The translations under genes and the position numbers were made by a program. The notes under the pieces were generated by a model. It made no database searches, was not told where the DNA came from, and worked only from the letters and a program-made list of their open reading frames with translations. Shown in pieces: positions 8,396-19,095 of a stretch of 47,456 nucleotides of DNA. The stretch comes from Cyanobacteria bacterium RU_5_0 (GTDB lineage Bacteria > Cyanobacteriota > Cyanobacteriia > Elainellales > Elainellaceae). The DNA lies in contig JAAUSF010000030.1 in NCBI GenBank assembly GCA_012033255.1, forward strand, positions 1 through 47,456, given 5' to 3'. The first letter of the stretch is position 1. Every line of letters starts with the position of its first letter.

Positions 8396-11300
8396 ATGAT
8401 TAACTTTGCAAAAGCGAATGGCTTAAATAATGTAGCTGTGATCATCGGTATCAATGAATATAGTCAGAGTAAAAGAAAGTTTACGACACTCAATAATGCG
8501 GCTAGAGATGCTGTCGATCTAGCGTTTGTTTTAAAGAAAAAATATGAATATGATACGGTTCATTTGTTGACAGACAGTAAAGAAGTTGAGTCATCTTCTG
8601 GGATTCTAGTTAAAGAACCGACCTCTGAAGCGATCAGTACTTTTTTGACTAAAGAACTGCCTGCGATCGTAGAAAATGATACGAATAAAAAGTTCATCAC
8701 CTGTTTACTGTTCTACTTTGCAGGACATGGAGAAGTAGACAGAAGCGACACTGCACAAAAAGGCTACCTAATTCCTCAAGATGCTCACGATGATGGAACA
8801 AATTGGCTTGAGATGGAAGCCATTTTTGCGGCGCTTGCTCAATCTGGATGTCAACACATATTAGCCATTCTAGATTCCTGCTACTCTGGTGCATCTGTTT
8901 GGGCAATTCAAACCCTACAAACGCGACAAGCGAAAGTGATTCAGCCCAAGTTTTATAAAGAACACCTTGCTCAGTATAAAGATAGGAATCGCAAAACGCA
9001 GTTAGTCATGTATTCGGCTAACTATAATCAGGAAGCATTCGATGGCGGAGGAGACTCTAGCAAACTAGGTAACTCACCTTTTGCAGGTGCTCTGATTAAC
9101 GCTCTCAAGAACAATGTCACGGCTTTCTCCTCGAATGCGCGTAAAGGAAAGAGCATCATTACAACTTCTCAATTGTTAGTAGAGATTCAGGAAAAACTAT
9201 CAAAAACTCAAGAGCCAGGACTTCAAGCTTGGAAGCCAGAATTGGTTGGACGAGAATTTATTTTTTATAATCCTCGATTTGATGCAGAAGAGTTAGAAAA
9301 TGCTCGCCCTGTCAATAAACAAAATAATCCCTATCAGGGTTTACAAGCCTTTGAGCAACGTCATGCGGTTGTGTTTTGTGGTCGAGATAGTTTGACGAAA
9401 AAGCTATGTGATCGCCTATATCAACCTGTAACGATCCATTTAGATGCTTTGAGGTCTACAATACTCACCTCTGGAGAATCGATACTAGCCGTTGAACCAA
9501 TTAAAAAACCTGTTCTCCCTTTGACGATCGTGTTAGGCAATTCCGGATCAGGAAAGTCGAGTTTGGTGAAGGCAGGTGTATTGCCCTTGCTCCATCAAAT
9601 CCAGTTTGCTCAATCCTGGAATGCGGCTAAAACGGCTGAGAAAAGAAAGGAAGTTTTTCAGAATTATTTTGATAACAAAAAGAATATTCTAGAAATTTTG
9701 GATATAGAAGCAGCAGACGCTAATTGGCTAGATGAAAGAGAGTTTCCTGCACAAGTTAAACATTTTTTACCCTCTCAATCTGGCGCATTTAAACCCAGAC
9801 TAAACTGGCAAATTCTTGATCCGATGCGTCCGGGTGATAAACCTTTTATGAACTTAGCCAGAGCATTTTTACCGATCGATCGACCCGATCTTCTGGAAGA
9901 CAAGAACTTTCAATCTCTCAATCAATTCTTTAAGGATTTGCTCGATCAATGGAGAAAGCAGCAATCTAAAAATAAAGGCGAAACTACAATATCGGAGCAG
10001 ATCCAGTATGCTCAGTTCTGGGAAAAAACTTATCCAGAAGCGAGGTTGCTGATCGTCAGAGATTATTATGACAGCGAGAAGGATTGTTTCACGCTCGAAG
10101 CCATAAATGATTTAAATTTGCCGCCAAGCGCAAAGGATTTTCACACCACGGTTAAAAATGCGATCGATCAGTTGACCGATCGGTTAGAAGGCGACTCTCA
10201 GCAAGCTTCGCCGAGGGCACTAGTAGAAATTATTAATAAATGGTTTGCCAGTCAAACCACTAATCAGCCTCAGATCTTACTGGTGATCGATCAATTGGAA
10301 GAGTTGATCACGCTCGAATGTCCGAGTAAAGCAAAAGATCGATCGACACTGAACAAAACTGAAAAATCCGTCAGCGATCGATTTTTGAACACGATCATGG
10401 CTGCGCTCCAGTTCCACGCCGATCGATTTCGGGTCATCATGACTTTGCGATCGGATTTTGAACCTCGATTCTTCATAACCCCATTGAAAGATTGGTTGCC
10501 TCGTTCGCGCTTTCCAGTTCCACCTATGTCCTCGGATGAACTACGACAGGCGATCGAATTACCTGCCAAAGCACATGCGTTGGAGTTTAAACCGCTTGGA
10601 TTGGTCAGCCAATTGATTGAAGAATTAGGGCAACCTGGAGCGTTACCACTCCTGTCCTTTGTGTTGAGTGAACTCTATTTAGAACTGGCGGAAAAATGGA
10701 AAACGGACAATAAAGACCGGGCATTGGTTTTGAATGCAGACAATCAGCGGGGTGGAATTGCTGGATTTTTGAGTCAACGAGCAGACACCGAGTATGAAAA
10801 GCTCAGGCAAGATTTTGGTGAGGAAAAGGGCAACCATTATCAAGCGATGCTGCGGAGGGTGATGCTGCGGATGGTGGCGCTGGAAGAGGGCGGCAGTGCA
10901 AAACGACGGGTGCGCGAATCCGAACTCATTTACCCAACGGAACAGGATAATCAATATCGTGAGGAAGTCCTCAAGCGACTAGTGGACGCTCGGTTACTCG
11001 TCAAAGGACGGGATGAAGGAGAACCCTATTATGAACCCGCCCATGACTATTTGCTTAACAGTTGGACACGCCTAATTGAATGGATTTCGGCGGAGAGAGC
11101 CGATCTCGTACTCCAGCGCCGACTAACTCCAGTGGCGAAAGAATGGATAGAGTTGAAGGCGAAAAGCAAGAGTCAGCCATCAGGAGTTCAAGCAAAAGGT
11201 GAACAGGTCATCAAGTCTTTAGATCGGGTATTCTCCTCTGGCGAAAGGTTGGTGACCCAAGTCACTCTCGCACAGCTTGCCCGACTTCAGCGGCGATCGC

Positions 11301-14212
11301 AAAATCAGCAAGAGCAATTGCTCCTCAAGCCTAGATCATTTCTATGGAACGCTGATCCCTATCTTGAGGTATTGGATAAAAAACTCAAGTCCGATGACAA
11401 CTGGTTTAACCAGTTTGAAGCTGAGTTTGTAGACCAAAGCGTTTTGCAAAAAAACCGAAACATTCGGTGGCGATGGCGGATTGCTGGCGCAGTGCTGTTA
11501 ACCATTAGTGCAGCAGCCGTCATAGCATTCATTCAATGGATCAATGCCCAAAGACAGCTTGTGTCAACGATCGGGGCACTGACCAACAGTTCGCAAGAAT
11601 TGTTTGAATCCAATAAAGAATTTGATGCGCTGCTAGCCAGCTTAAATGCAGCCAAGCAGTCCAAAATGGCAGCCTTCGGGGTAGATCCCAATCTGCGAAC
11701 GCGGATTGAAGATGCACTGAAAGATGCAGTGTTCTGGGTGAAGGAACAAAACCGCCTGGAAGGGCATTTGGCTGGGGTCAATAGCGTCAGTTTTAGCCCC
11801 GATGGGCAACTGCTGGCGACCCGGTGTTCAGATGGCATCATTAAACTCTGGGATGTCACGACTGGCGACGAAATCAGAACCCTCAATGGATATACGTCTG
11901 CGGTCAATAGTGTCAGTTTTAGCCCCGGCGGACAAGTGTTAGCAACTGGCAGTGCAGATAACATCATCACACTCTGGGATGTCACGACTGGCAACGAAAT
12001 TAAAACCCTCAATGGCAATAGCGTCAGTTTCAGTCCCGATGGGCGAGTGCTGGCTACCGGCAGTGCAGATGGCATGATCACACTCTGGGATATTACGACT
12101 GGCAACGCAATTCAAACCCTCCATGAACACAGGGCTGGAGGCAATAGCGTCATCTTTAGTGCTCAGGGGACACTCGCTTCTGTCCATGCCGATGGCACGA
12201 TCGAACTTTGGGATGTCGCCACCGGACAAGTCATGAAAACGCTTACGGGGCATCAGGCTCAGCTTAATAGCATTTATTTCAGTCCTGATGGACAAGTACT
12301 CGCTTCTGGAAATGCAGATAGCTCTATCACCCTCTGGGATGTCACGAATGGTGTGGAAATCAGGACGCTCCCGAATGAGGATGATGGATTCATCGATAGC
12401 GTCAGTTTCAGCCCGGATGGGAAACTGCTAGCAGTTGCTGGTGAGAACAGACTCATCGAACTCTGGAATATCGCTAGCGGAGAAAAAGTTGATCTTGAGG
12501 GACATACAGAGCGGATCGTCAGTGTCAGCTTTAGTCCAGATGGAAAAATACTCGCTTCTGCGGGTTGGGACAGCACGATTAAACTTTGGGATGCTGCCAC
12601 TGGCGAAGAAATCGAGACCCTCACAGGGCATAAGTTTCAGATCAATAGCATCAGTTTCAGTCCAGATGGAAAACGACTCGCCTCCGCCAGTAACGACAGG
12701 ACTATCAAGCTCTGGGATATCGCACCTCGCAATGAAGTTATCTCCCTCGACAGCGATCGGGTAGGGGATGGCGTCAGTTTCAGCCCGGATGGGAAACTGC
12801 TGGCTTCCAGTGTAGCTATTGTTTATAGGAACCAAACAGGCATGATTAAGCTCTGGGATGTTGCCACCCATCAAGAAGTCGCCACCCTCATCGGGCATGA
12901 TCATTGGATCAGGAGTGTCAGTTTCAGCCCGGATGGGCAATGGCTGGCTTCTGTCGCTTGGGACGGCAAAATCAGACTTTGGGATGTCCGCGCCTGCGTA
13001 GAAGTCACCACCTGCGAAGCCAGCGCAATCCTCGAATCGAAGAGCGGCCCTTATCTGTCGAGTGTTCGTTTCAGCCCCGATGGGCGACTGTTAGCAGCTA
13101 GCAATTTGGACTGGGAAAATCCTCAGAACAACACGATCCAACTCTGGGATATTACCACCGGCATGACCAATCCCCAGCCAATCGCCGTTCTTCAAGGGCA
13201 TACAAATAACGTCAATAGTATCAGCTTCAGTCCGGATAGCAACCGACTCGCTTCTGCCAGCAGGGATCAAACCATCAAACTCTGGGATGTCACCCCCGGA
13301 CAAGCACCCCAAGCAAGCCAAACCCTCAAAGGGCATACCGCCCCGGTCATAGGCGTTAGTTTTAGCCCCGATGGGCAAAGGCTGGTTTCTAGCAGTGTGG
13401 ATAAAACGATCAAACTCTGGGATGTTGCGACCAGCAAGGAAATCACCACTCTCAAAGGACATCGGGATGGTATCCGAAACATTAGCTTGAGCGATGATGG
13501 GCAACTGCTGGCTTCACAGGGTACCGAAGAACTCATTTTGTGGGATGTGGAGGCTTTGTCGGATTTGACTCTTGAAGAACTGATGAAAGAGGGTTGCGAT
13601 TGGGTGAGTGGCTATCTGAAGAATAATCCTAATACGATGAACAGCGATCGTCATCTCTGTGATGGAATCAGTGCCTTTGAACCTGATCAATCATCTCCAG
13701 TTGCATCCTCAGTTCCGGCTCTTCCTCCCCTCCCTTGCAACGAACCACTACCACTTCCGCTACCCGCTCAGCAACCAGGCTATTACAAAGATGGTGAATA
13801 CTATGGTTCTCTCGAAAAGACTTTATTGCCTAGTGGTCAGTTAACGTTACTCTTCCCAAGTGGCGATCGCTATGATGGCGAATTTGTGAATGGCAAGAGA
13901 AACGGGTGTGGAACATACATGTTTGCCAGTGGCGATCGTTATGTTGGAGAATTCCTGGACGATCTATTTCATGGGCAGGGTGAGTATTTTGGAAAGGATG
14001 GGCAATTGTATAGAGGAGAATTTTCAGAGGGTAAATATCAAGGCATGGGAGAACTCACCTTTGCCAATGGCGATGTTTATAGAGGCGAGTTTTCAGAGGA
14101 TAAATGTCACGGTCAAGGCACGCTCATGCTAGCCGATGGGACATCCAAAACGGGAGAATGGCAGAACGGTAACTTGGTAGGTGGGATGCCAAATGACTCA
14201 TGTAATCGATAA
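8396..14212 (+). CDS. caspase - STAND NTPase - TM - WD40 (14 repeats) - MORN giant protein
   Basis: 1938 aa. Residues 10-255 are a caspase domain with His111 (YFAGHGE) and Cys162 (LDSCYSG). The nSTAND1-type NTPase opens with [20 protein letters not shown], carries Walker [10 protein letters not shown] at 381-389 and Walker B-like [10 protein letters not shown], and runs to about 900. A membrane helix lies near 1031-1048 ([18 protein letters not shown]). I count 14 LWD/LWN-type WD40 repeats at about 1120-1720, enough for two seven-bladed propellers. Residues about 1820-1925 are MORN repeats ([26 protein letters not shown]). This is the layout of a sensor-driven oligomerising protease: propellers restrain, the STAND domain assembles, the caspase cuts. 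The ligand and substrate are unknown. The C-terminal MORN block is unusual. Confidence 0.92.
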   Translation: MINFAKANGLNNVAVIIGINEYSQSKRKFTTLNNAARDAVDLAFVLKKKYEYDTVHLLTDSKEVESSSGILVKEPTSEAISTFLTKELPAIVENDTNKKFITCLLFYFAGHGEVDRSDTAQKGYLIPQDAHDDGTNWLEMEAIFAALAQSGCQHILAILDSCYSGASVWAIQTLQTRQAKVIQPKFYKEHLAQYKDRNRKTQLVMYSANYNQEAFDGGGDSSKLGNSPFAGALINALKNNVTAFSSNARKGKSIITTSQLLVEIQEKLSKTQEPGLQAWKPELVGREFIFYNPRFDAEELENARPVNKQNNPYQGLQAFEQRHAVVFCGRDSLTKKLCDRLYQPVTIHLDALRSTILTSGESILAVEPIKKPVLPLTIVLGNSGSGKSSLVKAGVLPLLHQIQFAQSWNAAKTAEKRKEVFQNYFDNKKNILEILDIEAADANWLDEREFPAQVKHFLPSQSGAFKPRLNWQILDPMRPGDKPFMNLARAFLPIDRPDLLEDKNFQSLNQFFKDLLDQWRKQQSKNKGETTISEQIQYAQFWEKTYPEARLLIVRDYYDSEKDCFTLEAINDLNLPPSAKDFHTTVKNAIDQLTDRLEGDSQQASPRALVEIINKWFASQTTNQPQILLVIDQLEELITLECPSKAKDRSTLNKTEKSVSDRFLNTIMAALQFHADRFRVIMTLRSDFEPRFFITPLKDWLPRSRFPVPPMSSDELRQAIELPAKAHALEFKPLGLVSQLIEELGQPGALPLLSFVLSELYLELAEKWKTDNKDRALVLNADNQRGGIAGFLSQRADTEYEKLRQDFGEEKGNHYQAMLRRVMLRMVALEEGGSAKRRVRESELIYPTEQDNQYREEVLKRLVDARLLVKGRDEGEPYYEPAHDYLLNSWTRLIEWISAERADLVLQRRLTPVAKEWIELKAKSKSQPSGVQAKGEQVIKSLDRVFSSGERLVTQVTLAQLARLQRRSQNQQEQLLLKPRSFLWNADPYLEVLDKKLKSDDNWFNQFEAEFVDQSVLQKNRNIRWRWRIAGAVLLTISAAAVIAFIQWINAQRQLVSTIGALTNSSQELFESNKEFDALLASLNAAKQSKMAAFGVDPNLRTRIEDALKDAVFWVKEQNRLEGHLAGVNSVSFSPDGQLLATRCSDGIIKLWDVTTGDEIRTLNGYTSAVNSVSFSPGGQVLATGSADNIITLWDVTTGNEIKTLNGNSVSFSPDGRVLATGSADGMITLWDITTGNAIQTLHEHRAGGNSVIFSAQGTLASVHADGTIELWDVATGQVMKTLTGHQAQLNSIYFSPDGQVLASGNADSSITLWDVTNGVEIRTLPNEDDGFIDSVSFSPDGKLLAVAGENRLIELWNIASGEKVDLEGHTERIVSVSFSPDGKILASAGWDSTIKLWDAATGEEIETLTGHKFQINSISFSPDGKRLASASNDRTIKLWDIAPRNEVISLDSDRVGDGVSFSPDGKLLASSVAIVYRNQTGMIKLWDVATHQEVATLIGHDHWIRSVSFSPDGQWLASVAWDGKIRLWDVRACVEVTTCEASAILESKSGPYLSSVRFSPDGRLLAASNLDWENPQNNTIQLWDITTGMTNPQPIAVLQGHTNNVNSISFSPDSNRLASASRDQTIKLWDVTPGQAPQASQTLKGHTAPVIGVSFSPDGQRLVSSSVDKTIKLWDVATSKEITTLKGHRDGIRNISLSDDGQLLASQGTEELILWDVEALSDLTLEELMKEGCDWVSGYLKNNPNTMNSDRHLCDGISAFEPDQSSPVASSVPALPPLPCNEPLPLPLPAQQPGYYKDGEYYGSLEKTLLPSGQLTLLFPSGDRYDGEFVNGKRNGCGTYMFASGDRYVGEFLDDLFHGQGEYFGKDGQLYRGEFSEGKYQGMGELTFANGDVYRGEFSEDKCHGQGTLMLADGTSKTGEWQNGNLVGGMPNDSCNR

Positions 14213-14327
14213 ACGACAGTGCAAACGATTAAATCAACAGCTAATTCCCTTCCAGGGATGGCAACTAGCTAAATAACATTTCGATGAAGCGATCGTATCT
14301 ATATAATCACAACTGAGAGAAACAAAA

Positions 14328-14657
14328 ATGACTAGAACAACACAAGTGTCAGATAGAGAATTATTGAAGCTACAAAAAATTCTGCTGATTTTAGCAGTAA
14401 TTTTCCCTATTTCTACGTTGATCATTGTTCCTATACAGCCAGTTCTGGCACAGTCCCAGCCCCAACAACCCGAAGCCACACCAGATGCTGTACCAACCCC
14501 AGATGCCGTAACGCCATCAACCCCAGATCCAACCCCAGATGCCGAAGCCACACCAGATGCCGTAACGCCTCCAACCCCAGATCCCGTAACGCCATCAACA
14601 CCACCCAGATCTTCAACGCCACCACAAAGACCGGAACCAGTTCGGGCACTATGGTAG
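14328..14657 (+). CDS. small exported or membrane-anchored Pro/Thr-rich repeat protein
   Basis: 109 aa. Residues about 18-41 form a signal peptide or anchor (ILLILAVIFPISTLIIVPIQP, then VLAQ). The rest is low-complexity repeats of TPDAV/TPDP coded by short tandem DNA repeats, ending RPEPVRALW. ATG 14328 has GAGAGAAAC upstream. The repeats make it unrecognisable by family. The good signal peptide and intact frame argue for a real gene, but not strongly. Confidence 0.45.
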   Translation: MTRTTQVSDRELLKLQKILLILAVIFPISTLIIVPIQPVLAQSQPQQPEATPDAVPTPDAVTPSTPDPTPDAEATPDAVTPPTPDPVTPSTPPRSSTPPQRPEPVRALW

Positions 14658-14692
14658 GTTGACATCAAATTACAGCCGTTTCCCCTTGCATA

Positions 14693-14751
14693 AGCCACCC
14701 ACTCACCCATCCACCCATCCACCCATCCACCCATCCACCCATCCACACGCA
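14693..14751. repeat. 8-bp simple repeat (CACCCATC)n
   Basis: The unit CACCCATC repeats about six times, with a changed first copy (CACTCACC). It lies in the gap between the Pro-rich protein and the Uma2 remnant. The reading frames it opens on the reverse strand (runs of GWMGGWVD) are artefacts of the repeat. Confidence 0.85.
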
Positions 14752-14763
14752 ATTGTGGTTTAC

Positions 14764-15224
14764 TCATCTGAAAATCGCTGTAAACTCTTGATCGACTTCC
14801 TCCTTCCCTTTCCCCAACCGCTCTACAAACGCCCCATGTTCCGGTGACTGCAACCCCACTTGCAACACCTCCAACACCCGCGCCATCTGATTACTCAGCA
14901 TTCAAGAAACAGCACCGCATCCGGTTGAGGTTCATTATCCAGATCTATACGCACTGTCGGCTCAACACTTAAGTCAACGCCGGGAGTCATTGCCTGGTAG
15001 ACCCCTAACCATGTCATCACACGACTGTGGGGCTTGCCATGCTGCTCATGTCGTAGGGGAGATGCCACGTAAACAATACCTTCGATCAGTTCTGCTTTTT
15101 TGATGTGGGGAGCCGCTGCATAGCGACGCTCAAATTCCGGGCGAGACAGGCGATCGCCACTTTGCAGGGGAGGACAGGTCTGTGCCGAATCGGATTGTAT
15201 TTGAGGTGAGTACTCTCTAACCAT
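14764..15224 (-). pseudogene. Uma2 family (PD-(D/E)XK) pseudogene with internal deletion
   Basis: From ATG 15224 the frame gives about 109 aa of a Uma2 N-terminal half (RLSRPEFERRYAA, KAELIEGIVYVASPLR, EPQPDAVLFLE), then stops at 14895. In another frame, 14886-14764 encodes the family's C-terminal tail (MARVLEVLQVGLQSPEHGAF, then VERL). The middle, which carries the catalytic core, is missing, so the gene is dead. It lies divergently upstream of the injection-system operon. Confidence 0.75.
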
Positions 15225-15315
15225 TTGCCAATCCCCAAAATCGCCGCGTATAGTCCTGGATCTATGTCAGCATGATTCGTAGTTAATCGGACAGCCACCG
15301 GAACGAATCTCCTAA

Positions 15316-15370
15316 CAACTGAAACAACTGAAACAACTGAAACAACTGAAACAAAGGAGTGAGAAATTTT
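15316..15370 (+). promoter_or_regulatory. CAACTGAAA iteron array plus GTGAGAAATTTT box upstream of the eCIS + arm
   Basis: Four perfect copies of CAACTGAAA lie head to tail at 15316-15351. A 7-base gap then leads to GTGAGAAATTTT at 15359-15370. The ATG of the first sheath gene is 127 bp downstream. The same array and box occur in the same orientation relative to the gene before the other eCIS arm (43434-43480). It looks like an operator or activator site. The binding protein is unknown. Confidence 0.7.
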
Positions 15371-15497
15371 TCCAAATCATTTCAGACACACTGAAGATAA
15401 TCAATCATTGGTCATTGGTAGATATCAGACGACAAACCGCAAACTATAAATGACTAATCATCAGTGACAAATGGACAATTTCTTAAAGGAGTAGGTA

Positions 15498-16781
15498 ATG
15501 CCTCAATATCTCTCTCCAGGTGTATATGTTGAAGAAGTCGCCTCTGCAATACAGGCGATCGCGGGTGTCGGCACCAGTACCGCTGGCTTCATTGGTTTAG
15601 TCGCGGATACGGCCACAATGCCTCTCCGTCCGGGAGTGACACCCGCTAATCCACCTGCACCCACCGATTTATATCCCCTTGCTCCTGCAAATGTGCCACA
15701 ACTAGTTACCACTTGGAGCGAATTCAAAAGTAAATTTGGCGATGTTCAAGACGGGAACAGAGTCCTGGGAAATGCGGTGTATGGCTTTTTTAATAATGGC
15801 GGAACTCGTTGCTGGGTAACGCGAGTAGCCGATCTAAATGATGCTACATCTGATTCAGGAACTCCTGTGCCTGCAACAGATACCCCTGCCCCCTCAGCGT
15901 CAGGCACAGCATCGCCAGTGGATGCCGTCCAGAAAGCATTAGAGGGGTTTGAAGCGATCGATGAAATTGCGATCGTTGCAGTGCCAATGATGACTGGTAG
16001 TGTGCCGGAGCGATCGCGGCGGGTAGCAATTCGTGAAATGGTGTTGTCCCACTGTGAGAGAATGCAGGATCGGTTCGCTATTCTAGATGGAGAGGAAACA
16101 GTAGCGGGAAATCTCACCCCTGCGAATATTTACCCCAGTGCTACGGGCGATGCGCTTGGATCTCGCAGTACTTACGGAGCAGTCTATTTCCCCTATATTG
16201 ATATCAGTGGCAATCAAGACTATATGCCGCCCAGTGGTCATATTGCAGGAATCTATGCGCGAGTCGATGCCAGTCGAGGGGTGCATAAGGCTCCAGCCAA
16301 TGAAACGATTCGGGGTGTGCTGGGTCTCAAGTATCGTGTTAGCCGGATTCAACAGGATGGTTTAAATCCTCAAGGCATCAATATTGTGCGCGAATTGGAT
16401 GGTAGCCCGACGGTTTGGGGCGCACGCACCATTGGCGGTGATGCGAATACAGAATTCAAGTACATCAATGTTCGCCGAACTTTCAACTTCCTGCGAGAAT
16501 CGATCGACGAGGGGACACAGTGGGCCGTCTTTGAACCGAATACCCCCGCCCTCTGGCAACAAATTACGCGCAACCTGACCGCTTTCTTAACCAATATCTG
16601 GCGTTCTGGCGCACTCTTTGGCAACACCCCTGAGGAGGCATTCTACGTCAAATGTGATGCTGAAACCAATCCGCCTGAAGTGCGTGAACTGGGTCAGGTT
16701 GTCACCGAGATCGGCGTTGCCATTGTGCGCCCAGCAGAATTTGTGATCTTCCGGGTGAGCCAGTTTACAGCACCCAGTTAA
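15498..16781 (+). CDS. eCIS contractile sheath protein 1 (Afp2/Afp3-like)
   Basis: 427 aa; a strong AAAGGAG precedes ATG 15498. It shows the phage/eCIS sheath signatures: N-terminal YLSPGVYVEEV, FFNNGGTRCWVTRV near 100, YINVRRTFNFLRESI, and the C-terminal handshake region FYVKCDAETNPPEVRELGQV. Sheath subunits assemble around the inner tube in the extended state and contract to drive it through a membrane. This is the first gene of the + arm, 127 bp after the iteron box. A Pro/Thr/Ala-rich insertion (about 120-140) interrupts the N-terminal half. It is paralogous to the next gene. Confidence 0.95.
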   Translation: MPQYLSPGVYVEEVASAIQAIAGVGTSTAGFIGLVADTATMPLRPGVTPANPPAPTDLYPLAPANVPQLVTTWSEFKSKFGDVQDGNRVLGNAVYGFFNNGGTRCWVTRVADLNDATSDSGTPVPATDTPAPSASGTASPVDAVQKALEGFEAIDEIAIVAVPMMTGSVPERSRRVAIREMVLSHCERMQDRFAILDGEETVAGNLTPANIYPSATGDALGSRSTYGAVYFPYIDISGNQDYMPPSGHIAGIYARVDASRGVHKAPANETIRGVLGLKYRVSRIQQDGLNPQGINIVRELDGSPTVWGARTIGGDANTEFKYINVRRTFNFLRESIDEGTQWAVFEPNTPALWQQITRNLTAFLTNIWRSGALFGNTPEEAFYVKCDAETNPPEVRELGQVVTEIGVAIVRPAEFVIFRVSQFTAPS

Positions 16782-16801
16782 GGAGTGGGAAGTAATTTCC
16801 G

Positions 16802-18112
16802 ATGATGACAAGCTACAAAACTCCCGGTGTCTACCGAGAAGAGGTGTTTCTCCAGCCTGAAGCCCGATTGTCCACAGGGATTCCTGCCTTTGTTGGGTTT
16901 GCCAATGCCATCGTCAGCCTAAACCACCTCCCTGACGGGATGCAAATTCCTGATTCGTTGCAAGGGCGCTTGGACTATGACCCGGTGAACAGGCGTTTGA
17001 TTGCTAAAGGCGTGTTATCGGAACAGGCAAAGCAGGCTTTGCGATCGCAGTCATCCGATCCAACCTTTAGGCAAGCGGTGGAAGCGCTCTTTCAAGCTGC
17101 TCAAACCCCTATCACCCCATTACATCGGCAAGCAGAATTTAGCGATCGCTTTATCGGTTTACCGATCGGGTATCTGGCAGAAGCCATCACTGGCTTTTTT
17201 GAGAATGGTGGAACTCGGTGTTATCTGGTTCGAGCCGATTCTATGGCTAAGCCCGAGATGGCGCTGAAGGAGGCAATTGCTTCTCTATCTGCTCTAACGG
17301 ATCTTGATCTGATCGCCGTTCCAGATGCCATGATTCTGCCGAAAAAGAATCTGATGAACGTTCAGCAAGCCTTGATTGCTCATTGCGCCGAACAGGGCGA
17401 TCGCCTTGCCATCCTGGATGCGATTCCAGGCAGTACAATAGAGGCCCTTCAGATCCAACGCAGTGGCATCATAGCCAATCAGACTGAACCATTCAATGCC
17501 GCACTCTATTACCCCTGGCTCAGAAATACCCACGGTCGATTAGTGCCACCCTGTGGTCATGTTGCAGGGATTTTTGCTCGCAGCGATCGGGCCCGTGGGT
17601 TCTTCAAAGCTCCAGCCAATGAAGTGATTCGGGATGCGATCGATCTAGAGTTTGTTGTGGATAATGCAACCCAAGATCAGTTGAATCCTTCCGGAATTAA
17701 CGGTTTGCGAGCGTTCCCCGGTCGAGGGATTCGCGTTTGGGGAGTGCGAACCCTTAGCCAGGATCTGAACTGGCGCTATATCAATGTTCGACGGATTTTT
17801 CTCACCCTGAATCGGTGGATCAACCAGAATATGAGATTCGCCACCTTTGAACCGAATTCTCCAGAACTGTGGATTCGCATCCAGCGAGAACTCAGCATCT
17901 ACCTGACCTCGCTCTGGGAAGCAGGCGCGCTCCAGGGAGAGATCCCGGAGCAGGCGTTCTACGTCAAATGTGATTTAGAAACAAATCCTCCCGAAGTGCG
18001 CGAGATAGGACAGGTGATTACCGAAATGGGTCTGGCGGCGACCGCTCCCGCTGAGTTCATCATCGTCCGCATCACGCAACAAGCTGAATCGACTCAAATC
18101 ACTATCCCCTAG
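16802..18112 (+). CDS. eCIS contractile sheath protein 2 (Afp4/Afp3-like)
   Basis: 436 aa, starting 20 bp after the first sheath gene; AAGGAG lies upstream, with two consecutive ATGs at 16802 and 16805. It shares YKTPGVYREEV, FFENGGTRCYLVRA, YINVRRIFLTLNRWI and FYVKCDLETNPPEVREIGQV with sheath 1. An inserted helical stretch (about 40-105) lies between the first strand and the core. eCIS loci usually carry two to three sheath paralogs, one of which caps the baseplate end. I cannot tell from sequence which of these two does so. Confidence 0.94.
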   Translation: MMTSYKTPGVYREEVFLQPEARLSTGIPAFVGFANAIVSLNHLPDGMQIPDSLQGRLDYDPVNRRLIAKGVLSEQAKQALRSQSSDPTFRQAVEALFQAAQTPITPLHRQAEFSDRFIGLPIGYLAEAITGFFENGGTRCYLVRADSMAKPEMALKEAIASLSALTDLDLIAVPDAMILPKKNLMNVQQALIAHCAEQGDRLAILDAIPGSTIEALQIQRSGIIANQTEPFNAALYYPWLRNTHGRLVPPCGHVAGIFARSDRARGFFKAPANEVIRDAIDLEFVVDNATQDQLNPSGINGLRAFPGRGIRVWGVRTLSQDLNWRYINVRRIFLTLNRWINQNMRFATFEPNSPELWIRIQRELSIYLTSLWEAGALQGEIPEQAFYVKCDLETNPPEVREIGQVITEMGLAATAPAEFIIVRITQQAESTQITIP

Positions 18113-18301
18113 CAGTCTGTCATTTTTGTTTGGCGGGGTGCAGAGGTAAAACCCCTGCATGAGGGCATTGCTCCCACCCCCATTACCTATCAAATCTTGC
18201 TTGACAAAGCACTAGGTTGAGTTGAGCAAAGCAACCCTCACCATTCCGAAAAATTCACCTTCAAATTCACCTTCAAATTCACCTTCAAAAGGAGATTCTG
18301 T
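18113..18301. other. 189-bp leader before the tube gene with a 12-bp repeat
   Basis: It contains a small GGGGT...ACCCC hairpin near 18135-18160 and three tandem copies of TTCACCTTCAAA (about 18252-18287) that end directly before the AGGAGA ribosome site of the tube gene. The hairpin could attenuate or process the message so that tube and sheath are made at different levels (inference). Confidence 0.4.
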
Positions 18302-18721
18302 ATGCCTGAGCCATATCGTGGTTTTAATTTTCTGGTTGAAATCGACGGCATTACTGAAGCCGGATTTCAGGAGTGTGGCGGACTCGATATTATGACCGAT
18401 CCGGTTGAATATCGGGAAGGCACTGACCCCAATCATGTGCGTAAACTGACCGGATTGAATAAGTTTTCACCCATCACGCTCAAACGCGGTATCACCGATT
18501 CTGATATGCTCTGGCGCTGGCAACAAACGGTTGCAACCGGACGCACCGAGCGACGCAATATTTCCATTGTCCTGCTCGACGAAGCTCGGCAAGAAAAGTG
18601 GCGGTGGAATCTGCGAAATGCGTGGCCTTCCAAATGGACTGGTCCCAGTTTCAATGCCACCAGTAACGATGTTGCCGTCGAAAGTCTGGAAATCTGCCAC
18701 GAAGAAATGGTGAAAGCGTAA
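18302..18721 (+). CDS. eCIS inner tube protein 1 (Afp1/gp19-like)
   Basis: 139 aa; AAGGAGA lies 8 bases upstream. It matches the T4 gp19/Hcp-like tube family: PYRGFNFLVEIDG at the N-terminus, FQECGGL, ITLKRGITDSDMLWRW, WRWNLRNAWPSKWTGP and the C-terminal DVAVESLEICHE. Hexamers of this protein stack into the tube expelled by the sheath. It is the shorter of two tube paralogs here and probably the main tube subunit. Confidence 0.94.
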   Translation: MPEPYRGFNFLVEIDGITEAGFQECGGLDIMTDPVEYREGTDPNHVRKLTGLNKFSPITLKRGITDSDMLWRWQQTVATGRTERRNISIVLLDEARQEKWRWNLRNAWPSKWTGPSFNATSNDVAVESLEICHEEMVKA

Positions 18722-18732
18722 TTAGATTAAAT

Positions 18733-19095
18733 ATGCTGCAAACTGAATTTCCCTTTAAACTACCCCTCGGCTATGTCGATCCAGATGGTAACTTGCATCA
18801 GGAAGGTGTTATGCGTCTGGCGACTGCACTGGACGAAATTGCCCCCCTCAAAGATGCGCGCGTTCGCAGTAACCAGGCTTATTTACTGATGATTTTGCTA
18901 TCTCGCGTCATCAAAAAACTGGGATCAGTAGAACATATCAATCCCAAGATGATTGAGGGACTCTATGCGGCTGACCTGTCCTATTTACAAGATCTCTATT
19001 GTCGCATCAACCAAAATGGAACAAACCGTGTTCAAACTCAATGTCCCCACTGCGAAAAACTATTTGAACTGGAATTGAGCGACTTGGGGGAGTAA
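18733..19095 (+). CDS. tail assembly chaperone-like protein with CPHC zinc knuckle
   Basis: 120 aa, beginning 11 bp after the tube gene. The N-terminus (FPFKLPLGYVDPDGNLHQEG) and the helical middle (MRLATALDEI, AYLLMILLSRVI) fit the phage tail assembly protein family found beside eCIS tube genes. The C-terminus has a half zinc site, CPHCEK. The stop TAA (19093-19095) falls within the start of the next conserved reading frame, which lacks a usable start codon. A -1 shift on the G run just before the stop would fuse them (see next entry). Confidence 0.8.
   Translation: MLQTEFPFKLPLGYVDPDGNLHQEGVMRLATALDEIAPLKDARVRSNQAYLLMILLSRVIKKLGSVEHINPKMIEGLYAADLSYLQDLYCRINQNGTNRVQTQCPHCEKLFELELSDLGE

Noticed and set aside
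11533..13536. Long reverse-strand open frames opposite the WD40 region of the giant protein
   Set aside because: They are repetitive mirror readings of the WD40 repeats, with no start context and no family resemblance. The + strand frame is fully explained by known domains.
14234..14767. Reverse-strand frame rich in Gly/Val/Trp over the Pro-rich protein and the CACCCATC repeat
   Set aside because: It only translates simple repeats (GWVDGWMG and SGVG runs) opposite a gene with a signal peptide.
15316..15351. Iteron arrays considered as CRISPR repeats
   Set aside because: The units are 9 bp and contiguous, with no spacers, and no cas genes are present.
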